From: Xiphophorus maculatus
Taxonomy: Eukaryota > Chordata > Actinopteri > Cyprinodontiformes > Poeciliidae
Assembly (NCBI RefSeq): GCF_002775205.1
Contig: NC_036443.1
Span: 19,749,266 to 19,813,265, forward strand
Direction: 5' to 3'
Length of the DNA stretch: 64,000 bases
The position numbers and the translations under genes are program-made. Below the pieces are notes generated by a model that saw only the letters and a program-made list of their open reading frames with translations, had not been told where the DNA came from and did no database searches. This document shows, in pieces, positions 25,331 to 38,900 of this stretch (the first letter of the stretch is position 1; each line of letters starts with the position of its first letter).

Positions 25331-28300
25331 TTGGTTTGAATACATTTATTCCTTTAACAAATTAAATCATTTCGAAACATTAAAATTATAATTCTTCTCA
25401 AAGACTCAAGCTTCATAGGCTGGATGCTGGGGACTATTTGTTACACACCTCCAGCTGAAAAAAATCCAACAAGCCTTGAGGGGTTTACCTGCTGGGGGAG
25501 CGGATTTGGGTTACCTGCCTGTCAATCATACAATGAACACATGAGACCAAACAGGGGCCAAAGAAGTAGGTTAAGCGTCCACCACTCATCATCACATATA
25601 AGCCGGTAAATGTCTTACTTCATCAGACCTACTTCCCTAAAGTGAACAAAACAAACATTTATCTCTGTATTTATCGCTTTTGCTTGTGAAACTACATCTG
25701 GAAGCTATAAATATGTACGTATTTATAGTATGTACATAAATACATACTATTTGTGTATTTCCTCTACATCATGGTCTGAAGTCTGAACACACTCACAGCA
25801 GATATTTCAAAAGGATCAAACAAATTCAAGGACTGCTATCTTATCAGGTATAAACACAGAGAAGCCTGGTTCAAAGGCCAAACCGGCGGGGGTTTTTTGG
25901 CTTTCTTTTTTTTAGTGCCGAAAAGTTTACTTAAACTGGGCTTACTGAAAGGTTAAAACATGTTAGTTGTTCAGCGGAAGTCTGACAGAAATGAAAATAA
26001 GGGTCCAGTAAAAGTCAACACAACTGTTGATATAAGCACTAAACGCATATCCGCCTGCAGCCACAGCAATGTACAGATCCGGTTGGAATGTCACACAGCA
26101 ATGGTTCAAAGATATTTTAAAACGTTAAGCAATTTTTATAGTTATTTTTCATATTTAAATTATACCTCACTGTTCATATGATGTTTCATAGTTTGCATAT
26201 GAGACAGGACAAGAATCAAAGAGCACAAATATGAGGAGAAAATACATGCAATATTTATTAAAATTAGTCAAATTAAAATCATTCAGACACACAAGGTGAC
26301 ACATAAACTTTCATATTAATTTTGAAGTGAAGGCATCCCACACTCTTCAGATCCACAATCATGTTCTGCCTTTCTTACAATGTAAACCTGCATTGTGCAT
26401 TTTAACACTGTAAACAGTGTTTTTATAAAGCGGCCAGCCAATGGCCTGGAGTTTCAGTGGTTTCACCCACAGAGAACAAAAGACCTGTCAGCACGACAAC
26501 TGCCTTCTGACGTTAGGGGGAAACAGGAAAGTGACTGGGAGGTAAAAAATGCAGGTTCGAGCACACTGGGCTTGTTTGTGCAACAAATCTTGAATCTAAA
26601 GTAGCTGGGCAATGCATGAGAGTGTATTTAACTTACAACAAGTTAGAATAGCAGGTAGATCAACAAAAAACCTTACATGATGAGGAAATTTATATTAATT
26701 TCCAAAGACAAATGTGAGGTCCACTTAGCCTCTGCTTCACAAAGCTACATAACTTCAGCAAAGTATTTTATTTTATTTATTTTTTTACAAAAGGAAGTTT
26801 TTGTTACTCACCCTAAAATTTGACACAAATCCCAATTGAAACATTCAAGCATCATAAAAATGATTCAGTGTTTTATGTTGTGACATAAAACAGACATCCA
26901 TCAAGCCATCAAAGTTTGTGAATCACTTTCACACGGCTCACTGGTTCATGACTACAGGTGATTTTGTGTTGTGGAAACATAACAACATGGTATTTCCTGC
27001 ATATGCCACCTTGAGAGCTTCTAGGACATAGGAGACACTGAGTAATCTTTGACCTAGGATCGATGCCTGCTAAGAGTACTTTGACTTCACATTTTCTAAA
27101 ACCTACTTTAAATTCAGCAACTATGTTAAATTTCTTTCTGAACTTAACAGAAACATCTATTGTATCCATTTGGGAGTGAATGTTTGCAGTAATGTCAGCA
27201 GTATTGTAGGCATAAATCGTTTCTCTCTGGGTAAGTTAACTTCTTAAATCACCTCATTACTAGTTAGTCAACCTCTGTATATTTTTTTTTCAGTGTGACA
27301 CCAGACAGGTCAGGAATAAAATTGAATAAAACCTTAATAAGATTAAAAACCAATATCCTACTTCATCATGAATATTGGTGGGTTTTAACATAAACAAAGA
27401 TCCAAGGACAGTGAACACTCCTGCAAAGTCGACTGCTGTTGATGCTTCAAGTCGTGTGACTAGGACAAAACTTTTCACTTGATGCAGGAAGGATCCAGGG
27501 TTACCCTTCTTCCTGAATTCTGATGTTTTGATGACCTTCTTTAATTTTGTACAATAAATTGTAAAAGAAACAGAAATATACAAGGATATTATTTACCCTT
27601 ATTTCTCAACTTATTTCTCAACCAATGGTAGATTTACCAGGACCCAGGTCTTCGGTTATCAAGCAGACATATACAACATTGTGGACATTGTTCAACAGCA
27701 AGAAACTTAAAACTATTTATGTTTATTGTAACAAAAAAGTAGAGATTTACAATTTACTAAAGCTGACACCTGCCCTATAGGGGCTAAAGCACTGATTCAT
27801 GTTAATGTCTTCACATAAACAAAACAATCTAAGGGATTACTTTAAGTTTATCCCCAGTTCTGTTTGTTTAAACAATATTATAAAGAGAAAATCCAAATCC
27901 AAACAGTCCACTTATAAAGAGTCCATTATGTCTGAAACCAGACAGAATGTCTCAGAGATACAAAGGCTTTGATTATTAGGCAAACATTAGAATGGAAGTT
28001 TATGAACTAAAATTAAAGAAAGTGTTAGGAGTCTACTTAGAGTCTGAGCCTATTAAAGAAGGTCTAAGTGTAACTCGCCGAATCCCATGTACTCTGAGTC
28101 ACTCTGTATGTGTCTCAACAAGATTTTTACTGGAAACTTTTGACTGAGTTTCATCAACTCAATTATTCCTTTAAATGAATCTTTGTGGTGAGTAAATGAT
28201 GTGTAAATGTAATTCATGTAAATCTTTTCCAAAAGTCTTGCAAATAGACATTGGTTCAATGGTATACAATTTTAGTGCACCAAAATCAGGCCAAAGTTAA

Positions 28301-29074
28301 CATTGTACTTTTTATCCTCAGCAAATCAAGTTAAAGGATGTATCTGTAGATTTTTCAGCAGTCTACCTTTTTGTTTACATCTGAAGAGTTCGAGACCAGA
28401 GGTTGACTTGGACAGATTTAGCTAGTCTGTTCTTAGAGGTCTGTCTAAGGGCAGAACAGTCACATGGTGACTCTGTAATCCTGTCTCACATGCCGACGCC
28501 GTTGTTATCTCTTCAGAGCTGACAATGTTCAATGCCAAACATGCTGGTAAGCCTGATATCAAACCATCCACAAACACTGAAGGAGGAAAAAAGGGGTGGT
28601 TGATGAAGTAAAAATGTATCAGATCTGCATCTGATGGACACAACTTTTAAAGCATCCGGAAGATCCCGGAATGTCGTGTTTCTGTGACGTAATGTAGGTT
28701 ATATTTACTAAGCTTTGTCAGAGAACCAACTGTCTTGGACAAAGCTGACTAATGCGACCACTGCTCGCTTGCTCGTCTTTGCCCTGGCTGCTAATGCTCA
28801 AGAGAGCATGTAAGGCTTAATCCCATATTACTGTGGCTATGTTAAGTGCAAGGCACTGACAGTGACACTTCCAAAGCAGAACCAAGAGGAAAGCAGAGAG
28901 ATAAACAGCATACCAGCTTAATAAACATGAGCTTGAGTCATGGTTAAAGAAATCTCACAGGGTTCTGGTGCTTAAACGATGTGGCAGTAACATGATGGAA
29001 CCCTCTCTTTTTAAAATACACATCCTTACGAGGTGAAAAACATACACTATAACGTTTCCATGGATGTTAATATT
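25331..29074. other. Intergenic sequence, no gene seen
   Basis: AT-rich. A small palindromic patch (TATAAATATGTACGTATTTA and ATAGTATGTA...TACATACTAT) lies at 25707-25751. No exon structure, RNA gene or recognised repeat otherwise. Confidence 0.5.
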
Positions 29075-29086
29075 GAATTTAATCTT

Positions 29087-29293
29087 TTTTTTTTTTTTAC
29101 CCCTCCAGGGGGTCTTTTGTGGGCACTAGTGTCCCTTATATGACAGTAGGCTGACAGGAAACGGGGAAGGAGAGGTGGGAAGACATGCGGCAAATAACGT
29201 CGGGTCCGGGAGTCGAACCCGCGACGGCCGCGTCGAGGACTCAAGGCCTCCAAATATGGGTTGCGCTATTCCCTACCCCACCACGGCAAGCCC
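29087..29293 (-). mobile_element. tRNA-derived SINE
   Basis: On the minus strand a tRNA-like head contains a B box (GGGTTCGACTCCCG) downstream of a weak A box. An unrelated body and a terminal A run follow (the T run at 29087-29098 on the plus strand). Perfect 12-bp target duplications GAATTTAATCTT flank it at 29075-29086 and 29294-29305. This is the structure of a target-primed SINE, not of a functional tRNA gene. Confidence 0.85.
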
Positions 29294-29305
29294 GAATTTA
29301 ATCTT

Positions 29306-31676
29306 ATCAGGTAGAATTTGTGAGTTGCTGTATCATTGATATTGATTATAATTACTATTAAACTTCAACTTAAAAAATTAGGTGAAATGAAATGAAAGTA
29401 GAGTTTACAAAACAAAATATGTTCTTCTAAGTTGTGCATCACCCGAATAAAATCACAATTTTTAAACAGGATTTTTTAAAAATTATATTTATTTAAACAA
29501 TAGTCATGATGCCAAGATGACATTATTTGCAGCAATTCTCTCCAAAAGTGATATTTTATATTTAATATTACTTTTTTCTTGCACAATATTCTTACATGGA
29601 TTCAAATTTTTGGCACAAATAAAATACAATTTATAATTTAATTCTACATACATTAAATCATTATTATATTATATTAATGCTCCACCTATGGTTATAGAGC
29701 TTAAATAACTCTCCCACATTAACATGCTTTTCAGATTTTTAGAACTATTTTTTATTGAGAAATTAGTATTTTCTTAACTCATGGCCCCCAATAACTATTA
29801 AGAGAAACAAAAATAGTTACATTTGAAAAACTGAAAAGTAAATATCATGAAGCACCTGAAGATGAACAAAAAGAAATTGCGATCCAATATATGTGTACAT
29901 ACATCCACTGTACTGTTGCAACAGAGCTCATGTTATCAACTTTCTGTCTGGCCTCATGTAGTCATTTCCATCTGCTCTGGTGTCTTATGAACACTACGTG
30001 TGAGCTGCATGTAGAGGGTCACTGAGATGAACATGTTGTTGTGCAGGAGAACAGATGGTGTGAATGACACAACTCTGCATGATGTGTGCACGTCATCAGG
30101 GTACTATATGTGGTAGGGAGACTAAAATCAAGTGAGATGGAAGAAACCTATGGAAAAAAAATCAATGGAAAGAAAAACCTCTCCTAGATAGAAACTAAAA
30201 TGAAAAGAGCATATAAACTTAGCAAGTAAGAAAATATGTGTTTGCTCCATAACTTCTCAAGCATGATTCCCCCCCCTTTAAACGGTACCACATTTGCAAA
30301 GTAAAAACATAGGTTGAAAAGCAGAGTTCTCAGACAATTCCAAATAATTAATTGTGCTATTAGCTCTGGTTTGGTTTTGTTTAGTGGACCGGATGATTAA
30401 AGAAACAAAGCATATTGGCAGTTTAACAACTCATTGGTTGGTACATCGTTGTGCTGCTTACTCTTCATCAAGCAGGATGCACAAGCTGATCATTCAGGTG
30501 ATTAGTAAGGTTGAGGTCAGGACAACAAGCAGGTTATTTCATTGTTTCCATCACTGAATTCTGCAGGTAGCCCCTGATAAGACCTCTGTCTGCGAGGAGC
30601 AAGTGTTCACCTCTTTGGGAGTTTTTAAGTATCGAGTCATTATATTCTTTAAGAACCTCATCTTGGTGCGACTCTGTATTGACATTCCCTCCAGTAATGA
30701 CAAGCCTTGTTTTTCCAGTGAGGTATTAGGGGGATTTGGAAAGTTTTCCATAGATAAAACCCACATCCTCAACTCTGCTGCATAACCCACAGTAAACACG
30801 TATTTTCCTTGCAACTGCTGCCCTATTTCAGAGGAATCAGAATTTCCAATTGTGTAAGATTTATTGCCTTGAAACATTGTTACAAAAAGAAATAATGGAA
30901 CAAATGCAAACCTAAATCCTTACTTTTCGTATTAAGAATATGACTTTTTCTATCTTTAACTCTAGTACTCTTCCCTCTGAAGTTTACTGTAGTCAGTCAC
31001 AGGGTTATGACTCAAAGCCAAGAGATCATTCCCCTTGTTTTCTTCTTAAGGTGATGCATTAGACGCATTACAGGAGAGATAAATACAGGCCATTGTTCTC
31101 CATGAAGAAAGGGTATTTAAAAGGAAAATTAATGCTTGGATTAACATTGTATTTCAAAACACAACGGGCCATTAAGAACACATCTTCTTTGTCTATGGTG
31201 AGAGGATACACATACCATCATTACTGTTTTAAATTGTCTGTGAAGTTAAACCTTTACACATCACTGTGTTGTGGATAATACAATTATAAAGGGCAAAAAG
31301 GAGAATTTGACTAAACGCCTGTCAGAGTACCGGTATTGGTGCTGTGCTGACTATGGGATCAGAGTCATGTTAACGGAAAGCATAGTGTCATCCGAATGAG
31401 CTGGTAAAAGAAAGAAAAAACAGACTACCCCAGAGCACGGCTCATATGTACAGCCCTGCCTTCAGCTCAGTCTCAGTTTAGCATATTAGTAATGCTATAT
31501 GTTAATCAAGACAACCCAGCTAAATATTACTGCAGGGCATTTGACCTTACGTAAAGATGAGCTGATGACAAGGTTAGAGGTTAAGCTTCAAATACCAGTA
31601 AAGTCATAAGGATTATATTAATTAGGGTTGAGAGGAGTCGGCCGTTCATCCAACACTCAAATGCTCTTCATTAGGG
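29306..31676. other. Intergenic sequence, no gene seen
   Basis: AT-rich. No splice-consistent exons and no domain-like frames. Confidence 0.5.
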
Positions 31677-31781
31677 CCACTGCTTATTCTAGAGTGAATA
31701 AGCAGTGGTAAATAACTTGTGATTCCTGAAGGTAATCACAGGATATTTCTGAAGGTAATATCCTGTGATTACCTCCAGGAA
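31677..31781. repeat. Two adjacent hairpins
   Basis: Hairpin 1 (31677-31708) has a perfect 12-bp stem CCACTGCTTATT/AATAAGCAGTGG with an 8-nt loop. Hairpin 2 (31723-31781) has a 25-bp stem with a single mismatch and a 9-nt loop; its arms are 31723-31747 and 31757-31781. Confidence 0.85.
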
Positions 31782-32999
31782 TTTAACATCAAATCCATAA
31801 ATCATGACAAAAACATAGTCTCATCACTACATCTTATGCTATCAGTTTTATCATTTTGGAACAATTGATGCCTGGCCTGCTACTTAGAAAACTATAGAAT
31901 ATGTAACTACGTATGTGTTGAAGCACCTGATTTTACAGGACAGGTGTGTATAGTTTTACCCGTAAAGTATATAATGAATATTCAGTAATTGAATATAGGT
32001 GCATTCTGGCTGCATTAAAGGTGTAGAAACATCTTGACGATGATCAGTGGAAACACCTCAATTTTAAGCTTCATGGCAAATTCTGTGAGTCATTACATAA
32101 ATGTGGTTTCTTTGTTTTCTGCTTTTAATTAATTTGCAAAAACATCATTTAACTGGGTATTTGTTTGAAGAACTTAAAGGAAAGAGATTAATACAATTTG
32201 GAATAAGGCTGTGGACAAAGTGAAGTGAAGCGTTTTGAAAACTTTCCAGATGAATTGTGAGTGTATAAAATCCAGGTACACAGGCTCTGACTACAAATAT
32301 CTATGAAGGAATACATTTAGATCAAGTTTGTTTTGCCACCATGTAGATTGAGAAGAATAATAATGGCACTGCAGCAAAAATGTTCAATGTGAAATTGTTC
32401 TTGGGGAAGCAGAACATAAGACCATCGTTTGCTGAGGTTTGAATGCTGTTGCACTGAAGGTGCACTAGTCCTTATGAGAGAAAATAACACCTTCTATGAC
32501 ATACTTTGGATGTTAATGGTTGTTAAAAATTCACACACAAAATAAACTTTAAAACATCATCCTGTTCAAATAATTTTTACATAGGATCATTACAGATCCT
32601 TAGCAGAATATGACACTTCGTTCTGTACTATTTCTGCAGCTGCTGTTCACACATGCACTTACCAGCAGGTGATATGGTGCTGAAAATGTGGTCTCACAGC
32701 TGGAAACTGGAACATCTGGGAAGAGTACAGAAAATGCTGTACATGATGTAGAAAGTGTGTGGTGAATATCCCAGGCAAAGACAGTTCAAACCAGGGTTAT
32801 TGTTGATAACAATACCAGATGCACTGGAATATGTCCACATCTGCAGCAAGCAAATGCAAAACAAAACTTAGGTCAGAGAGATACCAGTATGAAGCGCAAG
32901 TTTACCTTTCTTCGCAGTGCCTTAATATAGAGAGGAAAAGACAAATAAATAAGAGAACTAAATTCAAAATGAGTAAATGCCAAAAGAAAATACCAAAAG

Positions 33000-33480
33000 T
33001 ATTGGGTCAGCCATCAAATGGTACAATTCTGGTCTCTGTGTAAAATTACAGAGTGTGGTCAATGAATGCAAGGGCCAACCTGCACTATGCATTGTCACAT
33101 CGGCTCAAGAACAGTGGGTAATTTTCTGTGAATTGTATGAAGTTTTCAACCAGTGCACAAAGCAAAGTCCAGTATGAGAGAGTTTGGTGTGGGAAAACAG
33201 GCCTGCACATTATCCTACTTTCAACTCTATAAAACATCTCTGGGATGAGTTGAACTGGAGACAGTAAGTGAGCTCCTCTTGTCCAGGATCAGTGTCTGAT
33301 CTCACGAATGCATTTCTGAAAGAAAGCTCAGATATTCCTATAAACACTCCTAAGCTTTGTGGAAAGCCTTCTTAGAAGAGGTGCAGCAGTTATAGCTACG
33401 AAGGTTTAAGTGACATCGTTTTAAAGCCCATGGATTAAGAATGGGAAGTCATTCACCTTTATATGTGTGTGAATCAAACA
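33000..33480 (+). mobile_element. Degenerate Tc1-like transposase 3' end
   Basis: Around 33215-33260, ATAAAACATCTCTGGGATGA corresponds to the IEHLWDE motif near the end of Tc1 transposases. Downstream sequence (CATAAACACTCCTAAGC-like, GTGGAAAGCCTTCTTAGAAG, CCATGGATTAAGAATGGGA) matches the usual 3' portion and UTR of such elements. Frames are broken. Confidence 0.6.
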
Positions 33481-35560
33481 CATAATGTGCAGAACAAATG
33501 TATTACTGTTTTTTTTTTATCACTTACAGTGATAAAGGTCACAGTTCATGTCTAAAACCACTAAAATGATTCTGTCCGCAATTAGTTTTCACAACTCGCT
33601 TGGTTTCTCTCAGCCTTGTGATTTCTTTTGAAGTTGTTAAGTCTTTCAACATTGATTTAAAAACAGATTCTCCAAGGGAAACTGAACAACATCTAAAGCA
33701 TAATGTCTGTTTGTCTGAAGCAGGATGCAACAGTCCAGATTTTCCCATCCAAGAGTAAAAACAAAGCGAGTGGCTTAGCAACAACTTGTAAAACATTTGG
33801 GGAGGAATCTCTGAGTGAAAACTAATTGGATTGTTTATTTCTTGTAAGCATTCAGCAGGCCAGGCTGGAAGCCAGCAGTTTTGTTTTCTAAAGGATGGCA
33901 ACAGTTTTGAACTTCACCGTAATTTGTCCTAACAGCTGCTCCGCTGCACTGCTGTGATTTGAGCTCATAACACAGGGGGCTCCCTTAAGCCGATGTACAG
34001 CTTTGTTATTGCCTCCTAGAGTCTTTGGAATGAGCCTGATGGAGACTACATGGGTGCAAGAGACAAAATCTAGAGCAAATACACAGGCCAGCATCCATAC
34101 AGATCTGAGCGACATGCAAAGACATGCATGCAGTGTGACTTATTTACATCCTATCCTTCATGTGCAGGGAACTTGTGAAGATTGAATGACTGTGAAACAA
34201 CTCCTTTCAGACAACATTCCTATGAGTTCAGAGTCCTGGCTGGAGAAAACCCTGGTTCACAGAACATGGTGAAGTCTATAATGCAGCCACTCTACTGAGA
34301 GGAAGCCTACAAGCTTTGAAAGACTGATCTTGGAGATAAAATAAGAAATGCTGCCATCTTCAGGCTGTCTATGGAACTCTTCCCTGAAGGTTACATAAGG
34401 CAATACGGTGCATCAAATCTCTTATTATGCACAGAACTCAAAATTTTGGTTTTCTTTGAATCAGAATTACTTAAATTGTTTATGCACCACCAGACAAATC
34501 TAGTCTTAAAACTCAAATCAACCAAACAAATTTGGGACAGGCTTTCAGTGTGAATAAAGTTCAGCTTTACAAATCTTAGCACAGAAGGAACTGCTATGTG
34601 ATTTTTAAATCATTAGTAGCCCAAATCTCTTATTGCTTTTTTCTATGGTGCCCATAAGAATTAACTAACTACTAAATTAGTTAATCATAATATACATTTT
34701 CTTTGTCATATTTATTTTATTTTATTTTGTAACTGGTGGTTTTAGCTCATGTGGCAAAATGTCTAGAGCAATTGTGGAAATATGATCTAAAAACTAAATT
34801 AAAAGAGCACTGTTATTTCTTATAATAAGGGTATAGGTCATTAATTAAAGTAGGGCTGTATGTAAATATTTGATCCATATGTATTATTTTGACTCTGCAA
34901 AGAAATGCAAATGCAAATAAATTGCAACTTTAGCATCTAGTTCTTGTTTTTAAAACTGATTAAGTTTATTACATAATTCTTCCCTGAAAGAACAGTAAAA
35001 ATAATTAAAAGCTTAAATTTAATATGACAGTCATGCTGACAATTGTAAATAAACTTCTAACCAGCATAGTAAGATGAATGTCTAAGAGATTACTAAAAAA
35101 TCTGATTTAGTCATTTATGAAGCCAAATAATACTTATGTGTGTAACGCAAGTTCTAATGCGAAAGAAAATATGAGAAAATATTGAGAAAATATATTTACA
35201 ATAGGCGATAAAAGAAATTGACAGCACTGTTAACAATTTTTATTTTATTTATTTGCTACACACATAAGGCAAAATGGGTTTGCTGGAAAAATAAGCTCCA
35301 TGTTCAGCTGAAGCAAAGTGCAAGAGTGGATTAGAGGGTGATATGTGTGAAGAGGGAATCCCACAGTTCAAGCAGTGAGGTAAAGGAGAGCCACAAAATA
35401 CTTTCAAGTAACCACAAAACACAATTTAATAAAACCGAAGACTAACAGGATGTTATCTGAACTAGTAAAGGGAGGAAAAATATTTTTTTAATCACATTGT
35501 TCTGAAATGTGAGAATTAGAGCATTACATCCTCTCTATATAGCCTTTTTAAAGCACTAAA
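33481..35560. other. Intergenic sequence, no gene seen
   Basis: AT-rich spacer downstream of abtb1. No recognised feature. Confidence 0.5.
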
Positions 35561-35566
35561 ATACAA

Positions 35567-35572
35567 TTTATT
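35567..35572 (-). terminator. Candidate abtb1 poly(A) signal
   Basis: AATAAA on the minus strand about 375 bp downstream of the abtb1 stop codon. It is plausible but unproven. Confidence 0.35.
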
Positions 35573-35945
35573 GAAGTTTTACATGATACACATGAAAAAC
35601 GTTAAATTATATCTAGCTGCTGTAGATCATTTTAATTTCATGCATGAATAATGCAAAAGTATTCTGTTATTAATATGTCATCCTTCTTCTTCTTCACAAC
35701 CAATCTCAGAGATTAATATCAGTACAAACCAGATCACTTTCCTCTTGTTTGGTATGGACTTCCTATTAAATGAGTTAAACTCCCCAACAACCATCACATA
35801 TGGTATAATCTGTGCCATACGCTGTAAATAAAATAGAACCTGTAAACATAAAGATGCATATGTTTTTCTTCTCACCTCACTAAAGATTCCCTCCAAACAT
35901 GATCTTAACATTTCAGCACCAGATAGAGGAATCTGATGACTCCGC

Positions 35946-38900
35946 TCAGCAGTCAATATTGATGCTAGAGAGCAGCTCCTCCAACGCCTCCAGCTTCTGA
36001 TTGGCCTCCTCGATGGCGCTGTACGTCTGTACGTTGCTGGCGATGTGGAAGCGGATGTCGTCCACCAGAGGGACAGAGTCCGTCTCCTGTCGCTCCTCCA
36101 GTGACGCGGCGTCCTCCTTTATCATCTCGGCAAACTCGTCCTGCTCCACCAGCTGTGGACAGAGGTGGCAGGTACACAGGTGTGAATGCATCTGGAGGAG
36201 GAACTGGATGTGTCTGACCTGATCATCTAGAACTGCACCATAACGGCATCGTGGTTCTATTTTTATATTTTACTGTTTTACCTTAAGTAATTTTAGATTC
36301 ATCATCATTTTATGTTTTTCTCATTTCCTGTAGTTGTGTGTTGCTAGCATAGCACGTTTGTTGATTGTAAAACTCCTGAATATTTTGGAGAATTTGTCTC
36401 TGTTCATTCCATTCAAAACAGACATGAAACTTCCTAAAGCTTTCATACCCAAAAAGGTTGAATGCAACACAACCAAAACTACAAAGGTACAAAATGGAGA
36501 GGGGGAAAAAAATGACCGTCAGCTACTTGAGACGCTAAATGAGGAGTAAAACCACAGTCAGTAACAACCAGGTTTGAAATCACAGGTAATTGAGCAATGA
36601 TGAGGGTCACACACACTTACCCGCTCAATGATCTTTGCCATGAACTCTGTGCACTGATCCTCCAGCCGAGAAAGACGGAAGAGCTTGGCCGTCTTCCACA
36701 TGTGCAGGACGTTGTCCTCACAGATCGCCTTGGCGAGCGTCTTCCCACAGAGACGCTTCAGCCCCGGCAGCAGGTACATGTCAGCCACGCAGAGCACATC
36801 AAACACGCTGTCCATCGTCAGCTGGACGGGGAAGAAGAACCGATCAGCGTTCAAGATGAGCGCATTAAAAAAAGTGTTGACAATCCCGCTGAATACAAAG
36901 CATCACTGTTGTTTTGAGTAAAAACTCAATAAGCTCCTAATGTTTAATTATTTATTTTGGTGGTAATTTAATAAATGATTTTTAAACTTTTTAATATTAT
37001 ATTAATGAACTAAAACAAATAAATATATTTCCTGAAAAATAAAATCCTATGTAGAAAATGGCATTACTACACTTAAATTTGTCTGATAACAAAATTGGGT
37101 TGATGATTTAAAACATTTAAACCAGAATAAAAGGATCGTACTTTTTCACAGCACTTTAAAAGCTTTTGACAGTGTTCACACACACCTCTGTGTCATCAGT
37201 GTAGATGTAATACATGACGTGAATAAAGACTTCATGGGAGATGTTGTGCAACGTTATCACCGGGGTACTGGGCTGCGACTGCAGCTGCTCGCCCTCACTG
37301 AAGTGGTCCTCCAGTAAGGCCTTAAAATAATCACTGCGCCCACAGAAAAAAGCCTGAAAACACACATTATTAAAATCTGACATTAACAGAATAATAATTG
37401 TAGGGTTTGGATTCATGTTTGTGGGCTTTGAAATTCCTACCTTGTGACATAAGAAATCAAAACCCTCTACTCTGAAACAGATATCAGGGTAAGTAGGGAA
37501 CAGATCAACCCTGTTAAAGGGAAGTTCACCAAATCCAACCTGGGGAAGGAAAGAAGAGTATGTAGTAGCAGTTGATCTGTGTTTAGCATCCGAATTTCAC
37601 TGGGTTTAGCGTCTCACTCTTAGTTCAGTGGGCAGTGCACAGTCTGCTAACTGGGCCATTTCCTCTTGGAGCTGACAGGTGCGAGGCTCAAGGCTAAGAA
37701 CTTTGACACAAGTTCCAGGTTTGTTGGACACTTCAAAATGACAGGAGAAGAAAAAGAGATCATTTCAGATTATAATTCATGGTGAATCAAAACAATCAAA
37801 GCTCCAGAAGAGAAAAATAGATAAATTAGCAATATGAATTATGAACTACACAATATATTAAATAGCAGTCTTACCAAATTCATACACCTGTTTACATTTA
37901 TTCTCCAGTTCTTCCATAAGGTCTGCCATCTTGCACTGCTTAGCGAGTCGCCTGCAGTCTTCCACCAGACTTATATCAATATCCATTCGTCCTGTAACAT
38001 TATAAAACTAATAAAGTTCTCACTTTTTTGTTACGCATTTTTTAAATTAGTCTAATTAGAGTTAATTAGGTTGTTTTTTTTATGTATTTCAGTTTCTATT
38101 TTCTTTTTCATCAAAATATAGCATAAAAAAAATACTCACCAGTATAAAAATATTGAAGAATTGCTCCAAAGGCAGCAGGATTGATCTAAAATCAAAACAG
38201 TTTTTGTTCCAATAACATAAAATTTATTCCACTAAACTTGAATGAGACAAATTTACTTATTTAAGTAAAATTCTAAATTACCAAAGGATGTTTGAGGGTT
38301 ATAAGGTTCTTTCCTTTCCATTTTGTCTCAAACATTTCGGTGAAGTACTCTGAACGTGCGCTGAGAACACATCGGTGAGCTGCAAACATTTGTCCATGAA
38401 CCAGGAAGTTGACATCACTGTGCTGACCCTGCTCTAACAACCTGAAGGGAAACAGCAGGGGTATGTTTTATACTAAACTGTTTTACCTTCGCAAGCTTTA
38501 ACAATATATTACTGCTTTTTTCCCAAAGTTAATACCCTAAAAAAAGAGAAAATCTTCACACTTACATGTGTAGGAAATAGTTAAAATCATTGCGCTGCAT
38601 GGCACGGACGCTGACACACTTGTAATCTTTGAGCAGGCGTCGGATTGAGTCATTCAGGGAGCCATACACACATCTTTCACCATCGAAGGTGTTGGCTTCA
38701 CACTTGGCCCCTGGAAGTGAATCCACATTAAAAAAAAAAAACAGAATCAAAATGTAGAATCCTTCAGCAAACATCCTTTTATTATGAAAATCTCACTTTA
38801 TCCAGTGAAAATTCAATTTTACCACTAGCCAACAGGTACTGGACTAGCTCCTCATGGCCACAGAGGCACGCATAATACCTGTAGGAAAAACAGCTCTTTT

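Noticed and set aside
29190..29285. Functional tRNA gene
   Set aside because: Has a B box but poor A box and no full cloverleaf. The A-rich tail and 12-bp target duplication show it is a SINE.
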